DNA of 64,000 nt, taken from assembly GCF_017355205.1 (NCBI RefSeq), contig NZ_JADIJK010000004.1, positions 1 to 64,000 of the forward strand, written 5' to 3'. Made by a program: the position numbers and the translations under genes. This DNA comes from Bacillus sp. SD088 (GTDB lineage Bacteria; Bacillota; Bacilli; Bacillales; Bacillaceae_C). The notes under the pieces were generated by a model. That model made no database searches and had not been told where the DNA came from. It was given only the letters and a program-made list of their open reading frames with translations. This document shows, piece after piece, positions 7,798 to 16,948 of the stretch (positions are counted from its first letter, which is position 1; each line of letters opens with the position of its first letter).

Positions 7798-9477
7798 CTA
7801 CTGTACCTTTTTTCTTTCCTCCTCTATTAAGCTCCTACGTAAGATTTTCCCGACGGCTGTTTTAGGTAACTCTTTACGGAATTCATAGATCTTTGGTACT
7901 TTGTAAGTCGCGATAAATTTTTTTGCATATTCATCTAATTCTTCCTCAGTTACTGTTGCTCCTTCCTTTAAAACCACATAAGCTTTTACTGTCTCCCCTC
8001 TGTATGGGTCAGGTATACCCGCTACAACGAGTTCTTGGATCGCTGGATGCTCATATAAAACCTCTTCAATTTCCCTCGGATAAATATTATATCCACCTGC
8101 AATAATCATGTCTTTTTTACGATCAACGACGAAAAAATAGCCGTCTTTATTCATATATCCCATATCTCCTGTCAATAGCCAACCATCCTTCAACGTTTCC
8201 GCAGTATCTTCCGGGCGGTTCCAATATCCTTTCATAACTTGGGGCCCTTTGACCGCAATTTCTCCAATTTGTCCATATAGAGCCTCTTCTCCCGTTTCCG
8301 CTGAAACAATCTTAGCATCGGTATCTGGCCATGGAACACCAATACTCCCCTTCACATTTTCCTGCCCCCAGATAAAATTGGCATGGGTAACAGGCGAAGA
8401 CTCTGTTAATCCGTATCCCTCCACTAGCCTTCCGCCAGTAACTTCTTCAAATTTCTGTTGAACTTCAACTGGAAGCGGCGCAGACCCACTTATACAAGCT
8501 TCTATCGAAGAAAGATCATATTTATGACGATCTGAATCATTTAGTAAGCCAATATAGATTGTTGGCGCTCCCGGAAAAATTGTTGGCTTCTGCTTATGAA
8601 TTGTTTTAAGTGTTGTTTTCACATCAAATTTCGGTAACAAAACCATTTTATACGCTTGCATGATCGATAAAATTAGTACGGTTGTCATCCCATAAACATG
8701 AAAAAAAGGCAGAACACCAAGGATGGTTTCTTCAGCTGGTTTCGCTTTATATATCCAAGCTTGACAAGCTGTGGCATTGGCGATTAAATTCTTATGAGTC
8801 AGCATGACTCCTTTTGGATATCCAGTTGTTCCACCTGTGTATTGGAGAAGTGCTAAATCATTTTCACAATCAAAATCGAGTTCAATCTCTGCGAATGAGC
8901 CATCTTCTAGCACTTTGTTGAACAGATGTGTATTCCCCTCATGATTCAATTGAATGGAAATTCCTGTATCTTTTTTCTGGATAAACGGATAGATAAGGTT
9001 TTTTGGGAATGGTAGATAGTCACTGATAGCGGTTACAACGATGTGTTCAAGCTTCGTTTGTTTGATTACCTTGGAAATGCGCGGATATAAAATATCAAGA
9101 GCGATGATGATCCTTGCACCGGAGTCCTTCATTTGGTATTCAATTTCGCGTTCTTTGTAGAGCGGGTTCGTTTGGACAACAACTGCACCTGTCAATAGAC
9201 TTGCATAATAGCTAATTACGTATTGTGGACAGTTCGGTAACATAATGGCAATTCGATCGCCTTTCTTTACACCTATTTCTTTCAGGTAATTGGCCATTTT
9301 AAGAACACTTTCATATAATTCCTGATACGTCATTTCCTTTCCCATAAAATGAATAGCGACTTTCTTGGGAAAATTTCTGGCTGTATCGATTAAATATGAT
9401 TGCACTGTTCTTGGTTCATATTTCAGTTTTGTTGGGATGGATTTAGGGTACATTTTCAACCAAGGCCTACTTTCCAT
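7798..9477 (-). CDS. lcfA: Long-chain fatty-acid--CoA ligase
   Basis: A 559-residue acyl-CoA synthetase (AMP-forming) that activates fatty acids for beta-oxidation. The ANL superfamily signatures are clear: P-loop-like YTGGTTGYPKGVMLTH near 215-230, YGLTESSPVTHAN near 355, GWLLTGDMGYMNKDGYF near 430 and the catalytic-lysine region PKTAVGKILRR at the C-terminus. GGAGGGG precedes ATG 9477. It has its own promoter upstream, and no FadR box is visible there. Confidence 0.95.
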   Translation of the reverse strand: MESRPWLKMYPKSIPTKLKYEPRTVQSYLIDTARNFPKKVAIHFMGKEMTYQELYESVLKMANYLKEIGVKKGDRIAIMLPNCPQYVISYYASLLTGAVVVQTNPLYKEREIEYQMKDSGARIIIALDILYPRISKVIKQTKLEHIVVTAISDYLPFPKNLIYPFIQKKDTGISIQLNHEGNTHLFNKVLEDGSFAEIELDFDCENDLALLQYTGGTTGYPKGVMLTHKNLIANATACQAWIYKAKPAEETILGVLPFFHVYGMTTVLILSIMQAYKMVLLPKFDVKTTLKTIHKQKPTIFPGAPTIYIGLLNDSDRHKYDLSSIEACISGSAPLPVEVQQKFEEVTGGRLVEGYGLTESSPVTHANFIWGQENVKGSIGVPWPDTDAKIVSAETGEEALYGQIGEIAVKGPQVMKGYWNRPEDTAETLKDGWLLTGDMGYMNKDGYFFVVDRKKDMIIAGGYNIYPREIEEVLYEHPAIQELVVAGIPDPYRGETVKAYVVLKEGATVTEEELDEYAKKFIATYKVPKIYEFRKELPKTAVGKILRRSLIEEERKKVQ

Positions 9478-9629
9478 ACAACCCCTCCTGTTTTTTCAAT
9501 GAAACTTTAACCAACCTCCAATAGGAAGAAAAGCTAAGTTCGCGACGCCCTGTCGTTTCATCTGATTCGTACATCCTCTACGCCGCAACGTCTTTCTGAC
9601 CCTGTTGCCCTTCGTACAAATCTTCCTTC

Positions 9630-9658
9630 AGTATAGTATATTGCAGCCTAACGTACAA
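9630..9658 (-). promoter_or_regulatory. Putative lcfA promoter
   Basis: Minus strand: -35 TTGTAC (9653-9658), 17 bp, -10 TATACT (9630-9635). It lies 14 bp from the edge of a family A repeat. Between 9478 and 9629 there is an untranslated leader of about 150 nt with no gene. Confidence 0.6.
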
Positions 9659-9671
9659 ATGATTATCTTTT

Positions 9672-9824
9672 AAGAAAAGCGCAAGCGCCCGTTTAGCGAC
9701 GTACAAACTTTTTAGGGGCCTGACGAGATAAAGGAAACACAGTGAGCCTGATAAGGCGAGCTGATGTTGACTTATCGTAGGAAGGCACCGAAAGTTTGCT
9801 AATCGCTGGGCGCTGGAGCTGGAT
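9672..9824 (+). repeat. Dispersed palindromic repeat, family A copy 2
   Basis: Same unit as at 127-274: it opens AAGAAAAGCGCAAGCGCCCG and closes CGCTGGGCGCTGGAGCTGGAT, with GACGTACAAACTTTTT and AAAGTTTGCTAATCGC arms and the internal TGATGTTGACTTATCG. It is inserted between the lcfA promoter and the terminator of the yshE transcript. Confidence 0.85.
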
Positions 9825-9861
9825 CAAGCATTAGCCAAAATTTATACTTTCTTATCTTTTA

Positions 9862-9912
9862 AGAAAAAAGCGTGTCTCAAAGTAATTCTTAGTACTTTGA
9901 GACACGCTTCTA
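9862..9912 (-). terminator. Terminator downstream of yshE
   Basis: A 17-bp perfect stem (AAGCGTGTCTCAAAGTA and its complement) with a short loop. On the minus strand it is followed by TTTTTTCTT, a strong intrinsic terminator closing the mutS2-yshE side. Confidence 0.9.
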
Positions 9913-9956
9913 TCCCGCATTAACGGAAAGTGATACCCACTGATTGAAGTTCCACT

Positions 9957-10037
9957 TTATAGACGAACAATATAGATAACGCCAAGTATGAAGAAGATCG
10001 CGCCTATCACTAACAGCACCTTAGCCAATTTCTCCAC
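9957..10037 (-). CDS. Candidate 26-residue single-span membrane peptide
   Basis: A GTG-started frame of 26 codons lies 17 bp after yshE, behind a purine-rich AAAGGGTGGGG sequence. The translation (starting VEKLAKVLLVIGAIFFILG) is one hydrophobic helix with lysines at the front and an arginine near the end. It resembles the N-terminal half of small DUF2905-type membrane proteins, but it is shorter than them, so it may be a real micropeptide or a truncated relic. Confidence 0.4.
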   Translation of the reverse strand: MEKLAKVLLVIGAIFFILGVIYIVRL

Positions 10038-10054
10038 CTAATTAACCCCACCCT

Positions 10055-10465
10055 TTATTGAATGTTTGCACCAATAATGTAGGAAAGCCCAATCGAGATG
10101 ACCATCGAAATAAAGCCGACTGATCGATTGTCATTTTCAATCTCTACATCGATTTGAAATTTCGGTGTTAAAAATTCAAAAATAAAATAACCTGTTAACA
10201 ATAAAAAGAAGCCAAAAACTCCCCAACCGATCATCACAAATAATGTGTCATGATGAAGAATCGAATGCCTAAAAATATTGGCGATCCCGAAGATCTTTCC
10301 TCCAGTCGCCATCGCAACGGAAATATTTCCATTCTTAATTTCTTCCCAATTTTTATACTTTGTTACGATTTCAAATATAAACAAGAATAGGACCATACAA
10401 AGAACAGAGACCGTGTAATAGCCTGCTGTTTGCACTACCGAATTTTCCCAAAATGAAGTCGCCAT
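10055..10465 (-). CDS. yshE: DUF350 family membrane protein YshE
   Basis: A 136-residue integral membrane protein with about four transmembrane helices (roughly 15-35, 50-65, 75-97 and 115-135). DUF350 proteins carry two repeats of two helices with a small-residue signature, seen here as ISVAMATGGKIFGIANIF. The function of the family is unknown. It lies between lcfA and mutS2 exactly as yshE does in B. subtilis. Confidence 0.82.
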   Translation of the reverse strand: MATSFWENSVVQTAGYYTVSVLCMVLFLFIFEIVTKYKNWEEIKNGNISVAMATGGKIFGIANIFRHSILHHDTLFVMIGWGVFGFFLLLTGYFIFEFLTPKFQIDVEIENDNRSVGFISMVISIGLSYIIGANIQ

Positions 10466-10645
10466 CCATCCATCCCCTCCTTACAGAAACCGCAATTGCC
10501 TGATCTATGACCGGAACCAGTTACGCTTCAAGCACTGCCTTCCATATTTCTTACAAGATACTGTAAATATTATGCTAGAACATTCGTCCCCCTTCGTCTC
10601 ACGCTTTTAAGGTCAGGGGACTAACTGCCAGTTAATCTGGAAAAA

Positions 10646-13003
10646 CTATTTGAACTCGACTACTGTCACACCACTTCCTCCTTCACCTGCTTCTCCCAAT
10701 CGTATACGTTTCACGGAGCGAAGTTGTTTCAAATAATCGGTAATTCCTTTCCGTAAAGCTCCTGTTCCTTTTCCGTGGATGATGGATACACGTGGATAGC
10801 TAGCCAATAAAGCATCATCAATATATTTCTCTACTTTGAGTAAAGCATCTTCCATTCGTTCACCGCGCAAATCCAATTCCAAACCAACATGATGATCTCG
10901 GCCTTTTATAGTAGCCATTGGCTTTGTTTCTTTCTTTTGCTCAGTTTGGACAAACTCTAAATCGTTCTCTTGTACTTTCATTTTCATAATCCCTATTTGT
11001 ACGTTCCATTCTTTGTCTGCCACTTTTTCAATCAAATGCCCTTTTTGTCCAAGACTCGTTACTTTCACTTCGTCTCCCCGCTGCAATTCAACAGTTTTCT
11101 TTTTCTTACGTCCCTTTCCTGCTTGGGCATTCATTGAAGGCAAGGCGTTCTCTAATCGATGTCTTGCTTCAATCAATTCATGTTCCTTTACTTGGCTCGC
11201 ACTCTGTAAGCGAAGCTGTCTTAATTCTTTCATGACCTCTTCAGCTTCTGCCTTTGCTTTCTCAACCACATTCGCTGCTTTATTTTCAGCACGCTCATAC
11301 ATTTCTTGTTTTCTTTCATAAAACTCGATCATTTGCTTTTGCATATCTTGGTGAAGCTTTTCTGTAGCTTTTAAATATTCATGTGCTTGTTTATAATCTT
11401 CTTCTGCATCATGACGACTCTTCTCTAAGGAAGCAATCATATTTTCCACTTCATTGCTTTCTGCATTTATTAATGTTTTTGCATTTTGAATCGTTCCTTC
11501 TGAGAGGCCTAAACGTCTGGATATTTCAAAAGCATTACTTCGTCCAGGAACACCGATCAATAATCTGTAAGTCGGCCGCAATGTTTCAACATCAAACTCC
11601 ACACTCGCGTTGATTGCACCTGGTCGATTGTATCCATACGCCTTTAGCTCTGGATAGTGAGTCGTAGCTATTACATGGGCGCCACGTTGATAGACTTCAT
11701 CAAGAATGGAAATAGCCAGCGCAGCACCTTCTTGTGGATCTGTTCCTGCACCTAACTCATCAAATAAAACAAGACAATCATGTTCTACTTTTTGTAAAAT
11801 ATCGACAATATTCACCATATGCGATGAAAACGTACTAAGACTTTGCTCAATGGATTGCTCATCCCCAATATCAGCAAATACCTCTGCAAATACAGCGATT
11901 TCCGAGCCTTCTGCGGTCGGGATAGGCAGACCTGCTTGCGCCATTAGTGTTAGTAGCCCCACTGTTTTAAGTGTGATCGTTTTACCGCCGGTGTTGGGTC
12001 CAGTAATGACCATTGTCGTATATTCGCCGCCAAATTCAATATCGTTTGCCACAGCTTCCTCTATCTTTAATAAGGGATGGCGAGCTTGAAATAATCGGAT
12101 CATTCCCTTTTGGTTAATCACTGGTTTTGTCGCTTTTATATCTTTTCCAAATCGGGCTTTCGCGAATATAAAATCTAAATCACTCAATACTTGAACAATT
12201 TGTTGTAACCCTTCCGCCACTTCCGCGACATGACCTGATAACTGAACAAGGATTTTCTCGATTTCTTGTCTTTCCTTTAACTGTAGCTCTTTTAGTGAGT
12301 TATTTAGATCCACAACGGCCTGTGGTTCAATAAATAAGGTTTGCCCTGAAGCTGATTGATCATGGACAATCCCGCCATAATGAGAGCGATATTCCTGTTT
12401 TACCGGAATCACATAACGATCATTTCTAATGGTCACAATCGCATCAGACAGCATTTTCTGCGCATTTTGACCGCGGGTAAAACCTTCTAATTTTCCTCGG
12501 ATACTTCCCTCAGTTCTCCGTAACTGTTGGCGTAAACTTCTTAAAGTTTGACTTGCGGAATCAAGTATTTCCCCAGCTTCATCAACTGCATTTTTTATCA
12601 TTTTTTCTAGTTCGCTTAAAGGAATAATCCGTTCAGCTTTTTCTGCTAAAATCGGAATTTCCACCTCATTTTCAAGCAATTCCTCAATAAAATGTTTCAT
12701 AGCTCGAGAAGCATGAACCGTACTTGCAATATGCATCAACTCTAAAGGATTAAGCACACCGCCGATCACTGATCTTTTTACATGTGGCTTAATATTAAAA
12801 ATCCCGTCTAAAGGAGCATGGCCTTTTAAGCGAAGAACATGGACGGCCTCATCTGTCTCTGCTTGCCTTTGAACAACCTCTTCAAAGGAGCTGATCGGAC
12901 GCAAATCTCTTACTCTTTCTACTCCCAGCACAGAGGATGCATGATCTTCTAATTGTGTTAAAATTTTATCAAATTCTAATGTCTTTAATATCTTTTTATT
13001 CAT
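10646..13003 (-). CDS. mutS2: Endonuclease MutS2 / ribosome-rescue factor
   Basis: A 785-residue MutS2 protein. The ATPase domain (about 290-520) has Walker A GPNTGGKT and Walker [15 protein letters not shown], followed by a long coiled coil (about 520-640), a KOW-like linker and a C-terminal Smr domain with [12 protein letters not shown] and [14 protein letters not shown]. MutS2 has been linked to suppression of recombination and, in B. subtilis, to splitting of collided ribosomes. The start is set at ATG 13003 (GGGGAG at the right distance) rather than nine codons upstream. Confidence 0.95.
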   Translation of the reverse strand: MNKKILKTLEFDKILTQLEDHASSVLGVERVRDLRPISSFEEVVQRQAETDEAVHVLRLKGHAPLDGIFNIKPHVKRSVIGGVLNPLELMHIASTVHASRAMKHFIEELLENEVEIPILAEKAERIIPLSELEKMIKNAVDEAGEILDSASQTLRSLRQQLRRTEGSIRGKLEGFTRGQNAQKMLSDAIVTIRNDRYVIPVKQEYRSHYGGIVHDQSASGQTLFIEPQAVVDLNNSLKELQLKERQEIEKILVQLSGHVAEVAEGLQQIVQVLSDLDFIFAKARFGKDIKATKPVINQKGMIRLFQARHPLLKIEEAVANDIEFGGEYTTMVITGPNTGGKTITLKTVGLLTLMAQAGLPIPTAEGSEIAVFAEVFADIGDEQSIEQSLSTFSSHMVNIVDILQKVEHDCLVLFDELGAGTDPQEGAALAISILDEVYQRGAHVIATTHYPELKAYGYNRPGAINASVEFDVETLRPTYRLLIGVPGRSNAFEISRRLGLSEGTIQNAKTLINAESNEVENMIASLEKSRHDAEEDYKQAHEYLKATEKLHQDMQKQMIEFYERKQEMYERAENKAANVVEKAKAEAEEVMKELRQLRLQSASQVKEHELIEARHRLENALPSMNAQAGKGRKKKKTVELQRGDEVKVTSLGQKGHLIEKVADKEWNVQIGIMKMKVQENDLEFVQTEQKKETKPMATIKGRDHHVGLELDLRGERMEDALLKVEKYIDDALLASYPRVSIIHGKGTGALRKGITDYLKQLRSVKRIRLGEAGEGGSGVTVVEFK

Positions 13004-13031
13004 GGAGCATGACTCCCCTTTACTTTTCACT

Positions 13032-14750
13032 CTACTTATTTCTTCTTAAAAATTGTAGCAAATCCTCTTGTGACAATGCATTTAGGACAGAAGAAGCTGG
13101 AAGCCAACCTTTCCGAGCAGACGATATCCCTACCTTCATATATTCAAGATTTTCTTTATTGTGGGCATCTGTATTAATCGCTATTTTGACCCCTGCTTTA
13201 TGTGCCATGCGAATGTTGGCGGCAGATAGATCAAGACGTGCTGGATTGGCATTTAATTCAAGTGCTGTATTCGTTTGTTTCGCAAGCTCGATCAACAACG
13301 ACATATCCACATCATAGCCATCCCGTCTTCCAATCAAGCGTCCTGTCGGATGAGCGATGATATCAACGTATGGATTTTCCATTGCATTTTTGAGTCGTTC
13401 CATGATTTTATCTTGTGGCTGCGAAAAGCTCGAATGAATAGAGGCAATAACCAAATCTAACTCTGCTAATAAATCATCTTGATAATTTAGACTTCCATCT
13501 GGCAATATATCCATTTCTATCCCATTTAAAATCATAATATCATTATACTTCTCATTTATGTTTCGAATTTCCTCCATTTGGCTCCTTAATCGATCAGCTG
13601 TAAGGCCATTTGCCACTTTAAGAAACTCGGAGTGATCTGTGATGGCCATATACTGATAGCCTTTTCTTCGACATGCCTCGACCATCTCTTCTATCGAGTA
13701 GGCGCCATCTGACCAAGTCGTATGCATGTGTAGATCACCTTTTATATCGTCAAGTTCAATAAATGCAGCATCCGAATGATACTCATCTATCTCCTTGCCA
13801 TCCTCTCTAATCTCAGGAGGAATGAAAGGCAATTGAAAATGATGATAGAGCTCGGCTTCTGAAGAAAAAGTCTGGACTTCCCCCGTCTCCGTATTCTCTA
13901 CTCCGTATTCACTAATTTTTTCATTCTGCTCTTTTGCGCGGTGGCGCATCCGGATATTATGATCCTTTGAACCAGTAAAATGATGCAATGCAGAAGCAAA
14001 CTCCCTTGGTTGTACAATTCGAAAATCAACAGAAACTTTGTATTGTCCCGATAAAATAACCGTGATCTTCGTATCACCACTAGCTGTTGCATCTTGCACA
14101 CCTGGCATTGTTAACAGCGCTGCCTTCACAGCTTGACTGTCCTCAGTCGCTATAACAAAATCTAGATCTTTTATTGTTTCTCTCATTCGGCGCAAGCTAC
14201 CCGCACGGGAAAACTCAACAACTTCCTGCACTCCCTGTAAATAGTGTTCAATGCTTTCTGTAATGGGGAGCATATAAGCAATCGGTAGCCGGTCAGGTTG
14301 ACTGCCCACCTCTGCAATCGATTCTAAGATTCTCTCTTGGGACTTTTTTCCAAACCCTTTTAAAGCCGCAACTTGATTATCTTCACAAACTGCTTGTAAA
14401 GATTCGATATCGATAACGCCCAGTTCTTGATATAGTCGCGAAATCTTTTTTCCGCCAAGTCCTGGCAACTGTAAAAGAGGGATTAACCCTTTTGGAACTT
14501 CTGCCTGCAATTGTGATAAAACAGTAGAATACCCTAGTGATATATATTCTTCTATTACAGCTTCTGTTCCTTTTCCAATTCCAGACAACTCTGAGAAACT
14601 GGTGATTTCAGTGAGACTGCGGTCATCTGCTTCCAATGCAAACGCTGCCTTCCGAAAAGCCGAAATTTTAAAAGGATTCTCTCCTTTTAATTCCATATAT
14701 ATAGCAATCTGCTCAAGTAAACGAATTATATCTTTTTTATTTATTTTCAT
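13032..14750 (-). CDS. polX: DNA polymerase/3'-5' exonuclease PolX
   Basis: A 572-residue family X polymerase for gap filling in base-excision repair. Helix-hairpin-helix motifs lie near 45-110 ([18 protein letters not shown]), the nucleotidyltransferase palm near 190-250 includes the metal-binding LDFVIATE segment, and a C-terminal PHP domain (about 335-570) begins [14 protein letters not shown] and contains further histidines in IIAHPTG and [13 protein letters not shown] 14750 has GGTG upstream; the 12 extra codons to 14786 lack a ribosome site. It is 28 bp upstream of mutS2 and probably cotranscribed with it. Confidence 0.94.
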   Translation of the reverse strand: MKINKKDIIRLLEQIAIYMELKGENPFKISAFRKAAFALEADDRSLTEITSFSELSGIGKGTEAVIEEYISLGYSTVLSQLQAEVPKGLIPLLQLPGLGGKKISRLYQELGVIDIESLQAVCEDNQVAALKGFGKKSQERILESIAEVGSQPDRLPIAYMLPITESIEHYLQGVQEVVEFSRAGSLRRMRETIKDLDFVIATEDSQAVKAALLTMPGVQDATASGDTKITVILSGQYKVSVDFRIVQPREFASALHHFTGSKDHNIRMRHRAKEQNEKISEYGVENTETGEVQTFSSEAELYHHFQLPFIPPEIREDGKEIDEYHSDAAFIELDDIKGDLHMHTTWSDGAYSIEEMVEACRRKGYQYMAITDHSEFLKVANGLTADRLRSQMEEIRNINEKYNDIMILNGIEMDILPDGSLNYQDDLLAELDLVIASIHSSFSQPQDKIMERLKNAMENPYVDIIAHPTGRLIGRRDGYDVDMSLLIELAKQTNTALELNANPARLDLSAANIRMAHKAGVKIAINTDAHNKENLEYMKVGISSARKGWLPASSVLNALSQEDLLQFLRRNK

Positions 14751-14887
14751 ATTTATCACCAACCACTCAACATTCTTCCTTAACATATTCTATCAAAATG
14801 CTTGTAAAAAGAAAAACTTCCCTTGCAAAAAGAGAAGTTAACAGAGCACCCATTATAAACATGTTTTTCTTATCATGTTTGCATATT

Positions 14888-15430
14888 CTAACTCTGCACA
14901 AAGTCAAGCCACCATTTTTTGATTTCAGCCGAAAAATAAGGTGTATGCTTTAAAATTAGTTCAGATAAGGCAGAACCCTCTAGGGAGTTTTGAATAAAAG
15001 CCATTGGAACTAATGCGGCAATGTACAGGAGGATAAATATCAATAAATACATCTCAATTATCCCTAAAACGCCACCTGCTGTAATATTTAGCCATTTAAT
15101 TATGGGCAAACTAGCAACAATGTCTAAGGCAGACCCAATGATGCCTAACACGATTCTTGTCGCAATGAAAATAATTACAAACGCAATCGCCCGATAAAAA
15201 GCTTCGTCGAAATTAGAGCCATCTAAAAACATACTAAAACCATTATCCGAACCAAAATCAGGATACGGGATCCAAAGTCTTAATTTTGGAGCAATTGTAT
15301 CATAATACAAATAGGCTACTATGAAAGAAACAACAAAGCCGATCATATGAATTAATTGTAAAATGAAACCTCTCTTTACTCCTATAATAAAACCTGCTAT
15401 TAAAAACACGATTAAAGCCAAATCTAACAT
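14888..15430 (-). CDS. yshB: CvpA family membrane protein
   Basis: A 180-residue protein with four predicted transmembrane helices (about 2-22, 30-50, 78-100 and 115-145), the pattern of colicin V production protein CvpA. The family start LDLALIVFLIAGFIIGVKRGF is typical. It follows zapA by 6 bp and precedes polX, the conserved zapA-yshB-polX-mutS2 order. The molecular role in Bacillus is not established. Confidence 0.85.
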   Translation of the reverse strand: MLDLALIVFLIAGFIIGVKRGFILQLIHMIGFVVSFIVAYLYYDTIAPKLRLWIPYPDFGSDNGFSMFLDGSNFDEAFYRAIAFVIIFIATRIVLGIIGSALDIVASLPIIKWLNITAGGVLGIIEMYLLIFILLYIAALVPMAFIQNSLEGSALSELILKHTPYFSAEIKKWWLDFVQS

Positions 15431-15436
15431 AATTGG

Positions 15437-15697
15437 TCATTCCTTTATACGATTAAGTTCTTGCAGTATTCGTTCATACTCCTCTTGCAATTTCATATAT
15501 TCATGAACTGAATTGACTGCCGTTAGTACTGCTAAAGTCTCTGTATTCAAATTAGGATTAATCGAGTTGATTTCATTCATTTTTTCATCGACAATTTCTG
15601 CAACGTCCTTCATATGATCTGGGGATTCTGTTCCTGTGATGGTATATTGTTTTCCATGAATTACAACAGAAACTCTTATTTTCTCTTGATCAGACAT
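15437..15697 (-). CDS. zapA: Cell division protein ZapA
   Basis: An 86-residue FtsZ-associated protein that promotes bundling of FtsZ filaments at the division site. The N-terminal beta-hairpin region (IRVSVVIHGKQYTITG) is followed by helices typical of ZapA (VAEIVDEKMNEI) and a C-terminal coiled coil. ATG 15697 is chosen because GAGGGGAAAGAA lies just upstream; the longer frame to 15778 starts in a hydrophobic stretch unlike the family. Confidence 0.92.
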   Translation of the reverse strand: MSDQEKIRVSVVIHGKQYTITGTESPDHMKDVAEIVDEKMNEINSINPNLNTETLAVLTAVNSVHEYMKLQEEYERILQELNRIKE

Positions 15698-15949
15698 TTC
15701 TTTCCCCTCATTTCGATAAAAAATCCTACAACATATCATATCATGAATGAAAACAGATGGGAATAAGAAAAAATACAAGCCACCTGGAGAAGAACAATTT
15801 CTGGTTTGGCAGTGATTTCTCTATAACCTTTTTGCCTGTCCACTATCATTCTCATCCCCATTCTTCTATTTTCACATTTCTTTGTGTTAAACTAAATTAG
15901 AACTTACCATATATTTCTTGTCGATATTCTAAAATTAGGAAGTGATCGG

Positions 15950-16882
15950 TTGGCGAATACAGTAATTCAGGTAACCCCATCTGAAATGGAAAAGATGAAG
16001 AATTATTACAATCAATATTTAAAAGCAAACAATCCGCCTGGCAGTGTCTTTTCTGCTAAAAAGCAAGGTTGTACCATTACCGCCTACCGCTCTGGAAAAG
16101 TCATGTTCCAAGGAGCCGAGAATGAAACAGAAGCCAAGCAATGGGGAGGGGCACTTCCAAAAAAGAAAACAGTTCCGTCTAAAAAGAAATCATCCGGTAA
16201 TCCTCTGCCAGCCAATATTTCTTCTTTATCTGTGATTGGCTCTGATGAGGTTGGAAAAGGTGACTTTTTTGGACCCATGACTGTTGTGGCAGCGTATGTG
16301 AAAGAAGAGCAAATCTCTATGGTCAAAGAATTAGGTGTGCAAGATTCCAAAAATCTTACAGATACAGAAATTGTCAGGATTGCCAAGGATTTATTAACGT
16401 TCTTGCCCTATAGTCTTTTAACATTACCAAATGAAAAATATAATCAACTTCAGTCTTCCGGTATGACACAAGGGAAGATCACAGCTAGATTACATAATAA
16501 AGCCTTGAATTCTGTACTAAAAAAAATAGAACCTGAAAAACCAGATGCGATTCTGATCGATCAATTTGCCGAAGCTCCGATCTACTATCGCCATCTACAG
16601 GGGGTAGCAGAGATTTGTCGTGAGAATGTTTATTTTAGTACGAAAGCAGAAAGTATTCATCTTTCCGTTGCGGCTGCCTCCATTTTAGCACGTTACGCTT
16701 TCTTAAAGGCCATGGATCAATTAAGTCAAAAAGCGGGTTTTAAGCTGACAAAAGGAGCGGGTCCTAAAGTAGACCAGGATGCCGCTTGTTTGATCAAATC
16801 CCATGGTTTAGAGGCGCTTAATGAGTTTACGAAAATGCACTTTGCCAACACAAATAAAGCGAGAAAAATTGCGAAAGTCTAG
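15950..16882 (+). CDS. rnhC: Ribonuclease HIII
   Basis: A 310-residue enzyme that degrades the RNA strand of RNA:DNA hybrids. The N-terminal TBP-like substrate-binding domain (about 1-85) is followed by the RNase HII/HIII catalytic fold with GSDEVGKGDFFGPM near 98-111 (acidic pair D-E), the DSKNLTD segment, and a later aspartate in AILIDQFAE. Translation begins at TTG 15950 with AGGAAGTG upstream. It is the lone plus-strand gene between zapA and pheT. Confidence 0.95.
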   Translation: MANTVIQVTPSEMEKMKNYYNQYLKANNPPGSVFSAKKQGCTITAYRSGKVMFQGAENETEAKQWGGALPKKKTVPSKKKSSGNPLPANISSLSVIGSDEVGKGDFFGPMTVVAAYVKEEQISMVKELGVQDSKNLTDTEIVRIAKDLLTFLPYSLLTLPNEKYNQLQSSGMTQGKITARLHNKALNSVLKKIEPEKPDAILIDQFAEAPIYYRHLQGVAEICRENVYFSTKAESIHLSVAAASILARYAFLKAMDQLSQKAGFKLTKGAGPKVDQDAACLIKSHGLEALNEFTKMHFANTNKARKIAKV

Positions 16883-16886
16883 ATGC

Positions 16887-16934
16887 AAAAAAAGGTAGAA
16901 ATCACTCGATAGCCGAGTCGTTTCTACCTTTTTT
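16887..16934. terminator. Bidirectional terminator between rnhC and pheT
   Basis: GGTAGAAA and TTTCTACC arms, with inner ACTCG/CGAGT pairing, are flanked by A7 and T6 runs, serving both converging genes. Confidence 0.9.
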
Positions 16935-16948
16935 ATTGCAGTGAGATT

